From contig NZ_AP021901.1 in assembly GCF_018325905.1 (NCBI RefSeq), forward strand, positions 1,178,001-1,242,000: DNA of 64,000 nucleotides, read 5' to 3'. Positions 42,822 to 50,674 of this stretch are shown one piece after another. The notes under the pieces were generated by a model that saw nothing but the letters and a program-made list of their open reading frames with translations, had not been told where the DNA came from and did no database searches. This stretch comes from Pseudomonas sp. St316. GTDB taxonomy: Bacteria; Pseudomonadota; Gammaproteobacteria; Pseudomonadales; Pseudomonadaceae. Every line of letters starts with the position of its first letter. Position 1 is the first letter of the stretch. The translations under genes were made by a program, and so were the position numbers.

Positions 42822-43790
42822 TCAGTTCGCGACCCGTGCGCCTGCCAGGCTTCCACTCAATTCGTAAGCCGCCAGCTCAGACTGGTGCGCCGCGAGGATT
42901 TCCGGCAACGAGCCTCGCAGGTACTCGACCCAGGTCTTGATCTTCGCATCCAGGTATTGACGCGACGGGTAGATGGCATAGAGGTTCAGTTCCTGGGAGC
43001 GGTAGTTGGGCATGACCCGCACCAGCGTGCCGTTGCGCAAGCCTTCGATGGCCGCGTACACCGGCAATACCCCCACGCCCATGCCGCTGGTGATCGCGGT
43101 TTTCATCGCATCGGCGGAATTGACCAGGAACGGTGAGCTGTTGATGGTGACCATCTCCTGGCCTTCCGGGCCGTCGAACACCCATTTTTCCAGCGGAATG
43201 ACCGGGCTGACCAGGCGCAGGCAGGCGTGGTTGAGCAGGTCGCTGGGTTTTTGCGGGCAGCCGCTGGCTTTCACGTAGGCAGGCGATGCGCAGACGATGC
43301 TGTAGGTGATCCCCAGGCGCTGGGAGACGAAGCCCGAATCCGGCAGCTCGCTGGCGAGCACGATGGAGACGTCGTAGCCCTCGTCGAGGATGTCCGGCAC
43401 CCGGTTGGCCAGGGTCAGGTCGAAGGTCACATCCGGATGGGTCTTGCGGTAACGGGCGATGGCGTCGATCACGAAATGCTGGCCGATGCCGGTCATCGTG
43501 TGGACCTTCAACTGCCCGGCGGGGCGCGCATGGGCGTCGCTGGCCTCGGCTTCCGCTTCTTCGACATAAGCCAGGATCTGCTCGCACCGCAACAAGTAGC
43601 GTTTACCTGCCTCGGTCAGGGCAATGCGGCGAGTGGTGCGGTTGAGCAGGCGGGTTTGCAGATGGGCTTCCAGGTTGGAAACCGCACGCGAGACGTTGGC
43701 TGTGGTGGTGTCGAGTTGCTGAGCGGCGGCGGTGAAACTGCCGGCTTCGGCAACACAGCTGAACGCGCGCATGTTTTGCAAGGTGTCCAT
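42822..43790 (-). CDS. LysR-family transcriptional regulator, divergent from the efflux operon
   Basis: 322 residues. The N-terminal helix-turn-helix (MRAFSCVAEAGSFTAAAQQL ... VSRAVSNLEAHLQTRLLNRT) and a periplasmic-binding-like effector domain (GQLKVHTMTGIGQHFVIDAI; ITSGMGVGVLPVYAAIEGL) are visible. It belongs to the large CrgA/AaeR-like branch. It is transcribed away from an AaeXAB-like operon starting about 260 bp to the right, so it is the likely regulator of that operon. The intergenic region has GTTAACGGTAAC (near 43864) and other short dyads that could form its T-N11-A site. Confidence 0.9.
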   Translation of the reverse strand: MDTLQNMRAFSCVAEAGSFTAAAQQLDTTTANVSRAVSNLEAHLQTRLLNRTTRRIALTEAGKRYLLRCEQILAYVEEAEAEASDAHARPAGQLKVHTMTGIGQHFVIDAIARYRKTHPDVTFDLTLANRVPDILDEGYDVSIVLASELPDSGFVSQRLGITYSIVCASPAYVKASGCPQKPSDLLNHACLRLVSPVIPLEKWVFDGPEGQEMVTINSSPFLVNSADAMKTAITSGMGVGVLPVYAAIEGLRNGTLVRVMPNYRSQELNLYAIYPSRQYLDAKIKTWVEYLRGSLPEILAAHQSELAAYELSGSLAGARVAN

Positions 43791-43961
43791 GGAGGGCTCT
43801 CTTGGGAGGTGGCAAATTGTGACACGAAGTTACAGAGCTGCGGGACCCGACTAATGGATTATCGCGTTAACGGTAACAAAGATTCACAGAAAGGTCGGCT
43901 TATCGCCGTTCGGCCGGGTGCCTAGAATTGCCGCCAAAGCAGGAGCGGGCCTTGGCGGGCA

Positions 43962-43990
43962 CCTGTGGGAGCAAGCTCGCTCCCACAAGG
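43962..43990. repeat. single REP palindrome
   Basis: CCTGTGGGAGCAAGCTCGCT followed by CCCACAAGG: a lone REP-type hairpin in the LysR/efflux gap, 59 bp before the assigned start of the outer-membrane factor gene. Confidence 0.8.
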
Positions 43991-44048
43991 TTTGCCGTTA
44001 GCAGGCAGCCATCCTCGTCGTCATGCCCCTCTCAGGAATTTTGCGCAA

Positions 44049-45521
44049 GTGCCGCGTTGCATCAGCAGAGAGCTGAAGACTCTCAGTGTTTGGGTTCTGA
44101 CATTAACCATCAGCGGTTGCATCGGGACTGGAGGGATTGGGCCGCAAAGCCAGGTATTGCCGGCCAACCAACTGGCGACCGATGCCGCCATCCGCGAGGC
44201 CGCCCGCGACGCCCACTGGCCCACCCGCCAGTGGTGGCAAGCCTATGGCGATCGGCAACTGGATCGCTGGATCAACCTGGCCGTGCAGGACAGCCCGAGC
44301 CTGGCCATAGCCGCCGCGCGGGTGCGCCAGGCCAAGGCCATGGCCGGTGTTGCCGAGGCCGCCGAGTCGCTGCAGATCAATGGCGAGGCGACCCTCAAGC
44401 GGCATAACTGGCCCACCGATCAGTTCTATGGCCCGGGCGAGTTGGCCGACACCACGACCTGGGACAACAACGCCGCCCTGGGCTTGAGCTACGCCCTGGA
44501 CCTGTGGGGCCGCGAGCGCAATGCCAGTGAACGGGCGGTTGACCTGGCCCATGCCAGTGTCGCTGAGGCGCGCCAGGCGCAACTGGAACTGCAAAGCAAC
44601 ATCGTGCGCGCCTACATCCAGTTTTCACTGCACTACGCCCAGCGCGATATCGTCGCCGCAACCCTCCATCAACAAGAGCAGATTCTCGACCTTGCGCAGA
44701 AGCGCCTGGACGGTGGCATCGGCACCCATTTCGAAGTCAGCCAGGCCCAAGCGCCATTGCCCGAGACCCATCGCCAACTCGACGCCCTGGACGAAGCCAT
44801 CGCCTTGAGCCGCAATCAGTTGGCGGCGCTGGCGGGCAAGGGGCCGGGAGAGGGCGCGCAATTGCAACGTCCGGCCCTGGCTCTCGGCGCGCCCTTGAAG
44901 TTGCCGTCGACCTTGCCCGCCGAACTGCTCGGCCAGCGCCCGGATGTGGTGGCGGGACGTTGGCAAGTGCAAGCCCAGGCTCGAGGGATCGACGTCGCCC
45001 GCGCCGGTTTTTATCCCAATGTCGATCTGGTGGGCAGCCTGGGCTACATGGCCACCGGTGGCGGCATGCTGGAGTTCCTCACCGGCAAGAAGCTCACCTA
45101 CAACGTCGGGCCGGCGATCACGTTGCCGATTTTCGATGGCGGGCGCCTGCGCTCGCAATTGGGCGAGGCGGCCGCCGGTTATGACCTCGCCGTGGCGCAC
45201 TACAACCAGACCCTGCTCAACGCGCTCAAGAGCATCTCTGATCAGTTGATCCGTCGCGAATCCATGGACAAGCAAGACGCCTTCGCCGCCGAGTCCGTGG
45301 CGGCCGCGCAACGCACCTACGACATCGCGCTGGTGGCGTTCCAGCGCGGGCTCACCGACTACCTCAACGTGCTCAATGCCCAGAGCCTGTTGTTCAAGCA
45401 GCAACAGGTGCAACAACAGGTGGAGGCCGCTCGCTTGAGTGCCCACGCCGACCTGGTGACAGCGCTGGGCGGTGGGCTGGAAGCCGGCAACGACTCCCCC
45501 GACTTGAGCCATGCTGAGTAG
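44049..45521 (+). CDS. outer-membrane efflux lipoprotein, NodT/OprM family
   Basis: About 490 residues. The signal ends in a lipobox (LTISGC), followed by two OEP domains forming the alpha-barrel channel (WWQAYGDRQLDRWINLAVQD; AAARVRQAKAMAGVAEAAES; LLGQRPDVVAGRWQVQAQAR; FDGGRLRSQLGEAAAGYDLA; RGLTDYLNVLNAQSLLFKQQ). The frame is open from 43965, but that stretch contains the REP hairpin; a GTG at 44049 with AGGA 11 bp upstream is preferred, and the exact start is uncertain. It is the first gene of a four-gene operon and supplies the outer-membrane exit for the FUSC/HlyD pair. The stop overlaps the next gene. Confidence 0.9.
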   Translation: MPRCISRELKTLSVWVLTLTISGCIGTGGIGPQSQVLPANQLATDAAIREAARDAHWPTRQWWQAYGDRQLDRWINLAVQDSPSLAIAAARVRQAKAMAGVAEAAESLQINGEATLKRHNWPTDQFYGPGELADTTTWDNNAALGLSYALDLWGRERNASERAVDLAHASVAEARQAQLELQSNIVRAYIQFSLHYAQRDIVAATLHQQEQILDLAQKRLDGGIGTHFEVSQAQAPLPETHRQLDALDEAIALSRNQLAALAGKGPGEGAQLQRPALALGAPLKLPSTLPAELLGQRPDVVAGRWQVQAQARGIDVARAGFYPNVDLVGSLGYMATGGGMLEFLTGKKLTYNVGPAITLPIFDGGRLRSQLGEAAAGYDLAVAHYNQTLLNALKSISDQLIRRESMDKQDAFAAESVAAAQRTYDIALVAFQRGLTDYLNVLNAQSLLFKQQQVQQQVEAARLSAHADLVTALGGGLEAGNDSPDLSHAE

Positions 45522-47745
45522 TTCTATTGTGATGTCTTTATTCGCTCCTGCCCGCTGGCTCTATCGCCTCGAATGGCGCCGTGGTTTCTTCGACTGGGCC
45601 CGCAGCGACGGGGTGACCTGGGTCTATATCTTCAAGGTCCTGTTCGCGGCGTTCCTGACCTTGTGGCTGGCGATGCGCCTTGAGCTGCCGCAACCGCGCA
45701 CGGCCATGATCACTGTGTTCATCGTCATGCAGCCCCAGAGCGGGCAGGTGTTCGCCAAGAGTTTCTACCGCTTTCTCGGCACCCTGGCCGGATCGGCGGT
45801 GATGGTGGCGCTGATCGCCTTGTTTGCCCAGAACACCGAGCCATTCCTCGTTTGCCTGGCGGTCTGGGTTGGCTTCTGTTCGGCAGGGGCGGCGCGTTAT
45901 CGCAACTTCCGCGCCTATGGTTTTGTGCTGGCCGGCTACACCGCTGCGATGATCGGCCTGCCGGCCCTGGCCCATCCGGAAGGCGCGTTCATGGCGGCGG
46001 TCTGGCGCGTGCTGGAGATTTCCCTGGGGATTCTCTGCGCCACCCTGGTCAGCGCCGCGATCCTGCCGCAAACCGCCAGTGCCGCCATGCGCAATGCCTT
46101 GTACCAACGTTTTGGGGTATTTGCCCTGTTTGTCACCGATGGCCTGCGTGGGCGCAGCAAGCGGGAGACCTTCGAAGCGCGCAACGTGGGCTTCATTGCC
46201 GAGGCGGTGGGCCTGGAAAGCCTGCGCAGCGTGACCGTGTTCGAAGACCCGCACATGCGTCGGCGCAACGGCCGGCTCAGTCGCTTGAACAGCGAATTCA
46301 TGGGCATCACCACCCGCTTCAACGCTTTGCACCAATTGCTGGAGCGCTTGCGCAGCAGCGCGGCGGATCACGTGGTCAACGCCATCAAGCCAGGCTTGCA
46401 AACCTTGGCTGAACTGCTCGACGGTTTCAGTGGCCGCGCCCTGACCGACGCCGATGCGGCCCGTCTGGCGGCGGCGCTGGCCGAGTACAAGGCCGAGCTG
46501 TCGGCCCAGGTGCGAAGGCTACGGGCGTTGTTCCAGGAAACGGCGCCCAGTGATGGGCAGCAACTGGACTTCCATACCGCCTACGAGCTGCTTTATCGCT
46601 TCGTCGACGACTTGCACGGCTATGCCCTGACTCACGCCTCCCTGGCTGATCATCGCCACGAACGTGAACGCTGGGACGAGCCGTTCGTGCCGCAGACCAA
46701 CTGGCTGGCCGCCATGGCATCGGGTATTCGTGCCGCCTTCATCCTGTTGGTGCTGGGCAGCTACTGGGTCGCTACGGCTTGGCCGAGCGGCGCGACCATG
46801 ACGATGATCGCCGCCGCCACCGTGGGCTTGTCGGCCGCGACGCCGAACCCCAAGCGCATGGCGTTCCAGATGGCCTGCGGCACGTTGTTCGGGGCGCTGA
46901 TCGGCTTTGTCGAGATGTTCTTCATCTTCCCGTTGATCGACGGCTTCCCGTTGCTCTGCGTGATGCTGGCGCCGGTGATCATGCTCGGTTCGTTCCTCAG
47001 CTCGCGACCGAAATACGCCGGGGTAGGGCTGGGTCTGCTGATCTTTTTCAGCACCGGTTCGGTGCCGGACAACCTGACGGTCTACAACCCCTACGCTTTC
47101 ATCAACGATTACCTCGCGATGATTCTCGGCATGCTGGTGTGTGCCGCGGCCGGGGCAATCATTCTGCCGCCCAACAGTCGCTGGTTGTGGCGCCGGCTCG
47201 AACAGGATTTGCGCGAGCAAGTGGTGTTTGCCATCAGTGGCAAGCTCAAGGGCCTGGCGTCGAGCTTCGAAAGTGGTACCCGCGACTTGCTGCATCAGGC
47301 CTACGGGCTGGCAGCGGGGCAGCCTCGGGTGCAACGGGACTTGCTGCGCTGGATGTTCGTGGTGCTGGAGGTCGGCCACGCGATTATCGAGCTGCGCAAG
47401 GAACAGGCGATGTTGCCGGTGCATCCGGCTTATGCGCAAAGCCAGCCGTGGCGCCAGGCCATTCGTGTGATGGGGCGGGCGCTGGTGCGGCTGTTCCGCC
47501 AACCGAGCCAGAGCAATCTGGAGCGTGCCCTGGTGGCGGTGGACCACGCCATCGGCCGCGTGCAGGCCACTGACGAACCCTTCGCCCCGCATTTCGACAC
47601 CTCGGCCCTGCGCCGGGTGAAAAGCTACCTGCATTTCATCCGCACCTCGTTGCTGGACCCGCAATCGCCATTGGCCGGCTATGTCATACCGCATGCCCTG
47701 CCGCCAGCCACACCGCTGCTCCAGGAACCTGAACATGCCCCGTGA
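45511..47745 (+). CDS. FUSC-family inner-membrane efflux protein (AaeB-like)
   Basis: 744 residues with two blocks of membrane helices, residues about 35-190 and 400-560. They are separated by and followed by cytoplasmic helical regions, the FUSC/PET family layout. Landmarks are the N-terminal FAAFLTLWLAMRLELPQPRT, MITVFIVMQPQSGQVFAKSF and, in the second half, SGATMTMIAAATVGLSAATP. E. coli AaeB exports aromatic carboxylic acids with AaeA. An alternative start is ATG 45532. It overlaps the outer-membrane factor gene by 11 bases and the DUF1656 gene by 11, so the operon is tightly coupled. Confidence 0.92.
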   Translation: MLSSSIVMSLFAPARWLYRLEWRRGFFDWARSDGVTWVYIFKVLFAAFLTLWLAMRLELPQPRTAMITVFIVMQPQSGQVFAKSFYRFLGTLAGSAVMVALIALFAQNTEPFLVCLAVWVGFCSAGAARYRNFRAYGFVLAGYTAAMIGLPALAHPEGAFMAAVWRVLEISLGILCATLVSAAILPQTASAAMRNALYQRFGVFALFVTDGLRGRSKRETFEARNVGFIAEAVGLESLRSVTVFEDPHMRRRNGRLSRLNSEFMGITTRFNALHQLLERLRSSAADHVVNAIKPGLQTLAELLDGFSGRALTDADAARLAAALAEYKAELSAQVRRLRALFQETAPSDGQQLDFHTAYELLYRFVDDLHGYALTHASLADHRHERERWDEPFVPQTNWLAAMASGIRAAFILLVLGSYWVATAWPSGATMTMIAAATVGLSAATPNPKRMAFQMACGTLFGALIGFVEMFFIFPLIDGFPLLCVMLAPVIMLGSFLSSRPKYAGVGLGLLIFFSTGSVPDNLTVYNPYAFINDYLAMILGMLVCAAAGAIILPPNSRWLWRRLEQDLREQVVFAISGKLKGLASSFESGTRDLLHQAYGLAAGQPRVQRDLLRWMFVVLEVGHAIIELRKEQAMLPVHPAYAQSQPWRQAIRVMGRALVRLFRQPSQSNLERALVAVDHAIGRVQATDEPFAPHFDTSALRRVKSYLHFIRTSLLDPQSPLAGYVIPHALPPATPLLQEPEHAP

Positions 47746-47935
47746 GATCGCCTTCCATGGTGTGTACATGCCCACCATGACCTTGATGTTTTTCATCGCC
47801 GCGGCCCTGGCCTGGGCCTTGGACCGCTTCCTGTCGGGGCTGGACCTGTACCGCTTCTTCTGGCACCCGGCGTTGCTGCGCCTGAGTCTGTTTTCTTGTC
47901 TGTTCGGCGCCCTGGCGCTGACGGTCTACCGTTGA
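47735..47935 (+). CDS. DUF1656 small membrane protein (AaeX-like)
   Basis: 66 residues with two predicted membrane helices (MTLMFFIAAALAWALDRFL and LLRLSLFSCLFGALALTVY). It begins MPREIAFHGVYMPTM, typical of DUF1656/AaeX. It overlaps the FUSC gene by 11 bases and precedes the HlyD gene by 10. Its biochemical role is unknown even in E. coli; conservation of position beside FUSC and HlyD partners suggests an accessory part of the pump. Confidence 0.9.
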   Translation: MPREIAFHGVYMPTMTLMFFIAAALAWALDRFLSGLDLYRFFWHPALLRLSLFSCLFGALALTVYR

Positions 47936-47945
47936 GATCGATGCG

Positions 47946-48800
47946 ATGAAAAAGTTTTTCAGCCTGCTGGCGACACTGTTGGTGCTGGCCCTGGCGCTGT
48001 GGATCGGCCGTACCCTGTGGGTGCATTACATGAACACCCCCTGGACCCGTGATGGGCGGGTGCGGGCCGACATCATCAACGTGGCCGCCGATGTCAGCGG
48101 CGAGGTGGTCGAAGTGCCGGTGCGCGACAACCAGTCGGTAAAAAAGGGTGAGCTGTTGATGCGCATCGATCCTGAACATTACCGCATCGCCGTGAAGCAG
48201 GCTCGCTCCCTGGTGGCGTCGCGCAAAGCCACGTGGGAGATGCGCAAGGTCAACGCCCATCGGCGTGCCGACCTGGACAGCCTGGTGATCTCCCGGGAAA
48301 ACCGCGACGACGCCAGCAACATCGCCGACTCGGCCCTGGCCGATTACCAGCAGGCCCAGGCGCAGTTGGAAGCCGCCGAGCTGAACCTGGCGCGCACCGA
48401 AGTTCGCGCGGCGGTGGATGGCTACGTCACCAACCTCAATGTGCACCGTGGCGACTACGCCCGCATCGGCGAGGCGAAGATGGCCGTGGTGGACATGAAT
48501 TCGTTCTGGGTCTATGGCTTCTTCGAAGAAACCAAATTGCCCAAGGTGCGGGTCGGTGATTCAGCGCAGTTGCAGTTGATGAGCGGTGAGATGCTCAAGG
48601 GGCATGTGGAAAGTATTTCCCGTGGTATCTACGATCGGGACAACCCGCAAAGTCGCGAGTTGATCGCTGATGTGAATCCGACCTTCAACTGGGTGCGCCT
48701 GGCCCAGCGAGTGCCGGTGCGGATTCATCTCGATGACGTGCCGGACGGCGTGCTGCTGGCGGCGGGGATGACCTGTACGGTGGTGGTCGAGCCTCAGTAG
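47946..48800 (+). CDS. HlyD/EmrA-type periplasmic adaptor (AaeA-like)
   Basis: 284 residues. N-terminal anchor (FFSLLATLLVLALALWIGRT), then the family hallmark HYMNTPWTRDGRVRADIINV, a lipoyl half (VSGEVVEVPVRDNQSVKKGE), a short hairpin, the second lipoyl half (EVRAAVDGYVTNLNVHRGDY) and a beta-barrel (NSFWVYGFFEETKLPKVRVG). It bridges the FUSC pump and the outer-membrane channel encoded upstream. It is the last gene of the operon; a REP array follows 20 bp after the stop and may act as the transcript end. Confidence 0.92.
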   Translation: MKKFFSLLATLLVLALALWIGRTLWVHYMNTPWTRDGRVRADIINVAADVSGEVVEVPVRDNQSVKKGELLMRIDPEHYRIAVKQARSLVASRKATWEMRKVNAHRRADLDSLVISRENRDDASNIADSALADYQQAQAQLEAAELNLARTEVRAAVDGYVTNLNVHRGDYARIGEAKMAVVDMNSFWVYGFFEETKLPKVRVGDSAQLQLMSGEMLKGHVESISRGIYDRDNPQSRELIADVNPTFNWVRLAQRVPVRIHLDDVPDGVLLAAGMTCTVVVEPQ

Positions 48801-48820
48801 CGCGACCAAGCAGGATCAAT

Positions 48821-49180
48821 GTGGGAGCGAGCTTGCTCGCGATAGCGGTGGGTCAGCCTGGGCAGATATTGGCTGTGCTGCCGTCATCGCGAGCAAGCTC
48901 GCTCCCACAGGGCAGCGGGGGTTATCGAGGATGCTGCGGTCAACGCAGGATCAATGTGGGAGCGAGCTTGCTCGCGATAGCGGTGGGTCAGCCTGGGAAG
49001 ATATTGGCTGTGCTGCCGTCATCGCGAGCAAGCTCGCTCCCACAGGGGAGCGGGGGTTATCGAGGATGCTGCGGTCAACGCAGGAGCCATGTGGGAGCGA
49101 GCCTGCTCGCGAAAGCGGTGGGTCAGTTGGCCTTGATGCTGGCAATGCCGTCGTCTTCGCGAGCAGGCTCGCTCCCACAT
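48821..49180. repeat. tandem REP array, three units of 135 bp
   Basis: GTGGGAGCGAGC starts units at 48821, 48956 and 49091, exactly 135 bp apart. Each has two inverted REP palindromes; the inter-palindrome spacer (TAGCGGTGGGTCAGCCTGGG) and the inter-unit spacer (GGTTATCGAGGATGCTGCGG) are repeated in the first two, and the third is more diverged. The spacers differ from those of the 8.7 kb array, so the two arrays expanded separately. It fills the 389 bp gap between the converging aaeA-like and SDR genes. Confidence 0.93.
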
Positions 49181-49189
49181 TGGGCACCC

Positions 49190-50014
49190 TTAAAGCGAAC
49201 GGCCCAGCCCAAACCGCTTCATCAAGCCCTTCTCCAGCAATCCCTTGGGTAACAACCCTGCCATCAAAGGCAGTGCTCGGCTGCCATTGCCCAGGCGCAG
49301 CAGGCGCGGGGGCTTGGGTTGTTGTGCGGCCTTGAGCAGGCCGGCGGCGAATTCGGGGGCCGGGGTCGGGTTGTCCTGGGAGGCCCTGGCCCGGGCGCGG
49401 ATGCCGTCGCGCAGGGGCCACCAGGGCGATTGTTCGCTGATCAGCTGTTCGGCTTCATGGCCGGCATTCTTGGCGAAGCTGGAGGCGATGGCGCCGGGTT
49501 GGACCTCCATCACACGGATGCCGAACGGCGCCAGTTCCATGCGCAAGGCATCGCTCAAGGCATGCACCGCGGCCTTCGAGGCGCAGTAGGCCCCGGCAAA
49601 CGGCGTGACCAGCACCCCGGAAACGCTGCCGATGTTCACCACCAGCCCCTTGGCCCGACGCAATACCGGGAACAGCGCGCGGGTGACCCCGACGATGGCG
49701 AACACATTGGTTTCGAACTGACGCTGCATGGCCGGTACGCCGCCGTCCAGGAGAGGGCCCATGGCGCCGTAGCCGGCATTGTTGATCAGCACATCCAGGC
49801 CGCCATGTTGCTGGTTGATCCGTTCGTTGAGTTGTTCCAGGGCCTGGCCGTCGTTGACGTCCAGTTGCACGGCGGTGAACCCGGCGGCGCTGAGCGTCGC
49901 TACGTCTTCAACCTTGCGCGCCGTGGCCCAGACCTGATAGCCCGCCGTCTTGAAGGCGTCGGCGAGGGCGCGGCCAATGCCGCTGGAACATCCGGTAATC
50001 AGCGCAACAGGCAT
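49190..50014 (-). CDS. short-chain dehydrogenase/reductase
   Basis: 274 residues from ATG 50014 (MPVALITGCSSGIGRALADA). Classical SDR: cofactor motif TGCSSGIG, NNAG (LDVLINNAGYGAMGPL), catalytic Ser (NIGSVSGVL) and YxxxK (YCASK). Arg and Lys after the first beta strand (ARKVED) hint at NADP preference. The substrate is unknown. It lies 35 bp after the gene for a small membrane protein on the same strand, so the two may be co-transcribed. Confidence 0.9.
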   Translation of the reverse strand: MPVALITGCSSGIGRALADAFKTAGYQVWATARKVEDVATLSAAGFTAVQLDVNDGQALEQLNERINQQHGGLDVLINNAGYGAMGPLLDGGVPAMQRQFETNVFAIVGVTRALFPVLRRAKGLVVNIGSVSGVLVTPFAGAYCASKAAVHALSDALRMELAPFGIRVMEVQPGAIASSFAKNAGHEAEQLISEQSPWWPLRDGIRARARASQDNPTPAPEFAAGLLKAAQQPKPPRLLRLGNGSRALPLMAGLLPKGLLEKGLMKRFGLGRSL

Positions 50015-50049
50015 AGCGCATTCCTTGTGCAAAAAGTGGGGGAGAGCAA

Positions 50050-50514
50050 TCAGTTGGAAAAGCTGCCGTGCAATCGCTCGGCGCGAAACTCCAGGGTCTG
50101 CGGGCGATAACCCGGTCGCAGGGGTGGCAGGGGCAGGCAGTCTTGCCACTCAGCGCCGGCCTGCAATTGGCCGGGGCCCCGGTAGCGCGGTGCGTCGTAG
50201 GGGGTATCGGCCAGGTTGATGGTGTCGCCAGGCGCATAGGCCGCGACCCGCCAGCGCAATTCGATCAGCGGCACGTCATTGGTGTTTTTCAGGTTCAGCG
50301 ACAGCGGCCGGTCGGCGGGGCATTGTCCGGGGGCATAGGCCATGCGCATTTCCAGGCGCTCCAATTGCCGGGTCTCGCGGTTTTCCTGCCAGAGCACCCA
50401 CGCCGCCACCAGCCCCAGGCCGATGAACGCCGCCAAAGACACCGGCAAGGCCTTGGCCGGGTAGCGCAACAGCAGGATGAGCCAGGTAATGACCAGCAAG
50501 ACGCCGATAAACAT
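50050..50514 (-). CDS. conserved membrane protein of unknown function
   Basis: 154 residues. One or two N-terminal membrane helices (FIGVLLVITWLILLLRYP; VSLAAFIGLGLVAAWVLW) precede a probably periplasmic domain of about 100 residues (LSLNLKNTNDVPLIELRWRV, GAEWQDCLPLPPLRPGYRPQ) that looks beta-rich. I do not recognise a named family. It is upstream of the SDR gene with a 35 bp gap; a terminator for the algA side lies to the right. Confidence 0.75.
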   Translation of the reverse strand: MFIGVLLVITWLILLLRYPAKALPVSLAAFIGLGLVAAWVLWQENRETRQLERLEMRMAYAPGQCPADRPLSLNLKNTNDVPLIELRWRVAAYAPGDTINLADTPYDAPRYRGPGQLQAGAEWQDCLPLPPLRPGYRPQTLEFRAERLHGSFSN

Positions 50515-50602
50515 GGTGGAAGCCTCCGATACCGTAGGCCCATCCTACCGAAGGGAGCGGTCAGTGTTGAAGCGATGATAACGCTCATCGCGCGCGGCAA
50601 AA

Positions 50603-50663
50603 AAAAGCCCCCACCCAACCCACTGCGGATAGGGGACGCAGTGGGCTGGACGGGGGCTTCTCT
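50603..50663 (-). terminator. terminator of the alginate operon
   Basis: A long stem: AAGCCCCC(G/A)... with inner arms CCCACTGCG / CGCAGTGGG and outer arms GAAGCCCCC / GGGGGCTT. On the minus strand it is followed by TTTTTTTT (plus-strand A-run 50602-50609). It begins 12 bp beyond the algA stop. It could also work weakly in the other direction. Confidence 0.88.
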
Positions 50664-50674
50664 TTTACGAGGGG

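Noticed and set aside
43965..44048. Longer N-terminus for the outer-membrane efflux lipoprotein
   Set aside because: It would encode a REP hairpin and place the signal peptide about 50 residues into the protein; a start near 44049 gives a normal lipoprotein signal. This differs from algK, where no adequate start exists after the REP.
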